A stretch of DNA of 24,228 bases from a virus. A program made the translations under genes and the position numbers. This document shows, piece by piece, positions 21,909 through 24,228 of this stretch; position 1 is the first letter of the stretch; every line of letters begins with the position of its first letter. A model generated the notes under the pieces. The model was not told the DNA's origin and did no database searches. It saw nothing but the letters and a program-made list of their open reading frames with translations. The DNA lies in the IMG/VR virus record IMGVR_UViG_3300038457_000077, positions 1 to 24,228 of that record. One strand, written 5' to 3'.

Positions 21909-23770
21909 TCAAAGCCGCAGGCATCCTTTTCATCACGCCGTCGCGCACCGCGCTGTTCCTAAAGCGCGGGCCGGGGTCCGACTGCCCGGGCTGCTGGTGC
22001 TTCCCCGGCGGCACCCAGGAAGGCGACGAGACGGCCGAGCAGACCGCCGTTCGAGAAACCAAGGAAGAAATCGGGTTCCTGCCAGAGGGCGAGCGTCGCG
22101 TTCACACCAGGCAGAAAACGGGTCCCGCGCTGGTAGCTACCCAGCCCGCCAGCGCGGCCGGCCCCGGCGCGGCGGCGGTCCCTGTTCCGCTTGCCGCGCC
22201 GATGCCGGTCGACGTCGACTTCACGACGTTCGTCCAGAAGGTGCCCGGGGAGTTTTCCCCAGAGGTCAACGAGGACGAGCACGTCGGCTACGCCTGGGCG
22301 CCGGTCGGTTCACCGCCCGAACCCCTTCATCCCGGCTGCCAGGTCGCGCTCGACCGCCTGTCGATGCACGAGCTCGGGGTCGCGACCGCCATCGCGGTTG
22401 GCCGGCTGACGTCGCCCCAACGCTACGAGAATATGTGGCTTTTCGCGTTGCGGATCACCGGCACCGACACGGCGTACCGGCGCAAGCGCGACGAGTTCGT
22501 CTACCGGCCGCCGGAGCATTACTTGACCGACGAGTTCCTCGCGCGGTGCAACGGGCTGACGGTCACGTACTTGCACCCCCCGAAGTCGCTGCTCAATTCC
22601 GAAGAGTTCGCGGAAAGAGTTGTAGGGAGCGTTCTCTTGCCGTACATTGACGGCGACGAGGTTTGGGGTATAGCCAAGATTTACGACGACCACGTCGCCG
22701 CGCTGATGGAGGAGAAGACGCTTTCGACCTCCCCGGCCGTGTTCTTCGGTGAACCGGGCGTCAACAAAAAGATGACGCTCGAAAATGGTTCGACGTTGTT
22801 GATCGAGGGTAAGCCTAGCCTGCTCGACCACCTCGCCATCTGCGAGCAGGGCGTCTGGGACAAAGGCGGGGAGCCATCCGGAGTTCGTTCCGAAACACGA
22901 GAGGACGCTGACATGCCGAAGACCGCGGAAGAGATGAAGGCCGACGAAGAAGCCGAAACCAAGAAAAAGGCTGATGCCGAAGAAGAGGCCAAGAAGAAGG
23001 CCGACGCCGAGGCCGAAGAGAAGAAAAAGGCCGACGCCGACGCTGGCCAGAAGCTCGACCAGGTCCTGACCCATCTCGACTCGATGGGCAAGCGCATGGA
23101 CGCGATGGAAGGCAAAGACAAAGCCCGCGACGACGCCGAAGCCAAGATGAAGGCCGACGCCGAAGAAGAGGCGCGCAAGGCGGGCGACCCGAAGCAGGTC
23201 GCGGCCGACAAGGCGAAGAAAGACGCCGACGAGAAAGAGGCCGAGGAAAAGTCCAAGAAGGACGCCGAAGACAAGGCGAAGGCCGACGCGGAGGAAAAGA
23301 CCGCCCTCCGCAGCCGCATCGACGAGGTCGCTTCGATGATCCCGAAGCACCCCGGCGACAAGGACTACGACGCCCTGATCGACGCGCAGGCGAAGGCCGA
23401 CTCGGTCTACGGCGAGTTCGGCAAGAGCGCGCCGCACCCGGTCCGCGGCGAGACCGCCCCGCTTTACCGCAGGCGCGTCCTTCGCGACCTCAAGGTCTAC
23501 AGCCCGGCCTGGAAGGACGTCGACCTCAACGCGATCGCGGACGACAACGCGCTGGTGCCCATCGAGGCGCAAATCTTCGCCGACTCGACCACGGCGGCGC
23601 GCAACCCGGTCGACATCGAGCCCGGCATCCTGATCCCGCGCACGCGCAAGGACCCGGTCACTGGGCAGGTCATCACCACGTTCGTGGGGAAGGACTCGTT
23701 CTTCCATACGTTCAACCGAGCGCCGCGCTACGTCACGCGGTTCAACACGGGCAACGACAAGCGGGCTTAA
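21905..23770 (+). CDS. Nudix hydrolase fused to DUF2213 and a charged coiled-coil region
   Basis: A 621-residue protein of three parts. Residues about 1-150 form a Nudix domain with an intact Nudix box (G36-x5-E42-x7-R50-E-T-K-E-E-I-G-F58), which hydrolyses nucleoside diphosphates linked to another group. Residues about 174-282 match DUF2213 ([38 protein letters not shown]), a domain found next to phage capsid genes and thought to relate to prohead proteases. Residues about 340-466 are a lysine/glutamate/aspartate/alanine coiled-coil, like scaffolds, and the rest is globular and ends NTGNDKRA. Position just before the capsid genes fits protease-scaffold function; the Nudix domain at the front is unusual. 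ATGA overlap links it to the preceding gene. Confidence 0.88.
   Translation: MIKAAGILFITPSRTALFLKRGPGSDCPGCWCFPGGTQEGDETAEQTAVRETKEEIGFLPEGERRVHTRQKTGPALVATQPASAAGPGAAAVPVPLAAPMPVDVDFTTFVQKVPGEFSPEVNEDEHVGYAWAPVGSPPEPLHPGCQVALDRLSMHELGVATAIAVGRLTSPQRYENMWLFALRITGTDTAYRRKRDEFVYRPPEHYLTDEFLARCNGLTVTYLHPPKSLLNSEEFAERVVGSVLLPYIDGDEVWGIAKIYDDHVAALMEEKTLSTSPAVFFGEPGVNKKMTLENGSTLLIEGKPSLLDHLAICEQGVWDKGGEPSGVRSETREDADMPKTAEEMKADEEAETKKKADAEEEAKKKADAEAEEKKKADADAGQKLDQVLTHLDSMGKRMDAMEGKDKARDDAEAKMKADAEEEARKAGDPKQVAADKAKKDADEKEAEEKSKKDAEDKAKADAEEKTALRSRIDEVASMIPKHPGDKDYDALIDAQAKADSVYGEFGKSAPHPVRGETAPLYRRRVLRDLKVYSPAWKDVDLNAIADDNALVPIEAQIFADSTTAARNPVDIEPGILIPRTRKDPVTGQVITTFVGKDSFFHTFNRAPRYVTRFNTGNDKRA
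22913..23770 (+). CDS. Possible nested scaffold from an internal start
   Basis: Met337 of the fusion gene has GAGAGGA 7 nt upstream, and translation from it would give 285 residues containing only the coiled-coil and C-terminal domain ([20 protein letters not shown] onward). Many phages make a scaffold from an internal start inside the protease gene, lambda C/Nu3 being the best known. Here the start falls exactly at the domain boundary. Use of this start is inference from the site and position. Confidence 0.5.
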   Translation: MPKTAEEMKADEEAETKKKADAEEEAKKKADAEAEEKKKADADAGQKLDQVLTHLDSMGKRMDAMEGKDKARDDAEAKMKADAEEEARKAGDPKQVAADKAKKDADEKEAEEKSKKDAEDKAKADAEEKTALRSRIDEVASMIPKHPGDKDYDALIDAQAKADSVYGEFGKSAPHPVRGETAPLYRRRVLRDLKVYSPAWKDVDLNAIADDNALVPIEAQIFADSTTAARNPVDIEPGILIPRTRKDPVTGQVITTFVGKDSFFHTFNRAPRYVTRFNTGNDKRA

Positions 23771-23827
23771 CCGCCAGGCGTCACCCCACGGCCCACGGCC
23801 ACATCTAGCTAGGAAAGTTCGAACCCC

Positions 23828-24228
23828 ATGACTGGCATCACGATCAACCCGGCCCTGACGCAGAACGCCCTCGGGTCGTTCAACGTCGAGACGACTGGCT
23901 ACATTCAGGGCCAGGCGCTCGACCAGCCGTCGATCCGCAACTCGCTCGCTGGCGGCATCCTCGGCCCGAACGAGACGCTCCCGATGTGGGGCGGCGTCGG
24001 CATCTCGGAAGCCGTCCCGTCCGGCATCGCGTCCGGCACCATCCCGCAGACCGGCAGCGCTTCGGCGCTCGGCGGGTTTATCACCCGGGCGCTCACGCTC
24101 ACGGCCGGTGCCGGCTGCCTCACGGGGTTCTCGGTGTTCGACCAGAACCACTCGATGGTGAACTCGCCGGAAAGCCCGGTCCCGCTGTCGGCCCCGTCGA
24201 TGCAGGTCAACTTCTACCGGCTCGGCTC
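23828..24228 (+). CDS. Capsid-region structural protein, partial at right edge
   Basis: ATG at 23828 after AGGAAAG; the frame is open to the window edge (133 codons seen). The protein is MTGITINPALTQNALGSFNV onward, with YIQGQALDQPSIRNSLAGGI, TLPMWGGVGISE, LGGFITRALTLTA, and CLTGFSVFDQNHSMVNSPES. Low charge, many Gly, Ser and Thr, and the DETLPMWGGVGI-like pattern recall virion proteins of the cement or capsid type from proteobacterial phages. Major capsid versus decoration protein cannot be settled from the fragment. The 57-bp gap before it shows nothing else. Confidence 0.6.
   Translation, partial: MTGITINPALTQNALGSFNVETTGYIQGQALDQPSIRNSLAGGILGPNETLPMWGGVGISEAVPSGIASGTIPQTGSASALGGFITRALTLTAGAGCLTGFSVFDQNHSMVNSPESPVPLSAPSMQVNFYRLG

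Noticed and set aside
22235-22260. GGGG-A-GTTTTCCCC-like sequence resembling the operator
   Set aside because: It lies within the Nudix fusion coding region, differs from the 13-bp element and has no promoter nearby.
22310-24151. 613-codon leftward frame opposite the Nudix fusion gene
   Set aside because: Long antisense frames are common in G+C-rich DNA; the product is an Arg/Val/Gly-rich repeat-like mirror of the coiled-coil and has no motifs.

Overview
The window looks like about 24 kb of a tailed double-stranded DNA phage (free phage or prophage) of an alphaproteobacterium. The phage assignment rests on a packaging and head block in canonical order: small terminase candidate, large terminase, DUF1073-type portal, Mu F-like head morphogenesis protein, protease/scaffold-like protein, capsid-type protein. 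The host assignment rests mainly on a GcrA-family regulator at 3.7 kb, a family typical of Alphaproteobacteria. No integrase, lysis or tail genes are visible, so lifestyle is open, and the last gene runs off the right edge.

Layout. (1) 1-390 holds no convincing gene. (2) 391-4592, rightward: an SF2 helicase interrupted by a LAGLIDADG intein in its Walker A motif, then small genes and the GcrA homologue. (3) 4589-6454, leftward: eight tightly packed small genes, three of them encoding tiny membrane peptides that length-filtered ORF calling misses, with two copies of a 13-bp palindromic element next to promoter-like sequences. (4) 6558-9147, rightward: a DEDDh exonuclease and small genes linked mostly by start/stop overlaps. 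(5) 9134-13551, a modification block: a C5-cytosine methyltransferase broken at a nine-G tract, an unrecognised 304-residue protein with one membrane segment, a small helix-turn-helix protein, and an adenine-type methyltransferase fused to an Mrr-like nuclease domain, closed by a clear terminator at 13614. (6) 13904-15337, a small regulator and pre-packaging genes. (7) 15356-24228, the packaging and head module, visibly richer in G+C than what precedes it.

The most unusual spot is the 3' end of the large terminase gene. Its frame stops at CTT TGA C, the same heptanucleotide used for +1 frameshifting in bacterial release factor 2. A +1 shift there restores the usual DDxxD terminase ending and finishes at a TGA overlapping the ATG of a GIY-YIG homing endonuclease. 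That endonuclease itself ends with a second, codon-diverged copy of the same terminase tail. This fits a homing cassette that landed in terL and carried a recoded tail with it.

Other points of note are the nested in-frame start inside the Nudix-DUF2213-coiled-coil gene (a possible separate scaffold), tandem diverged paralogues at 21.1-21.6 kb, and a phage carrying both GcrA and two methyltransferases. Functions are from recognisable motifs read by eye; no database search was possible.
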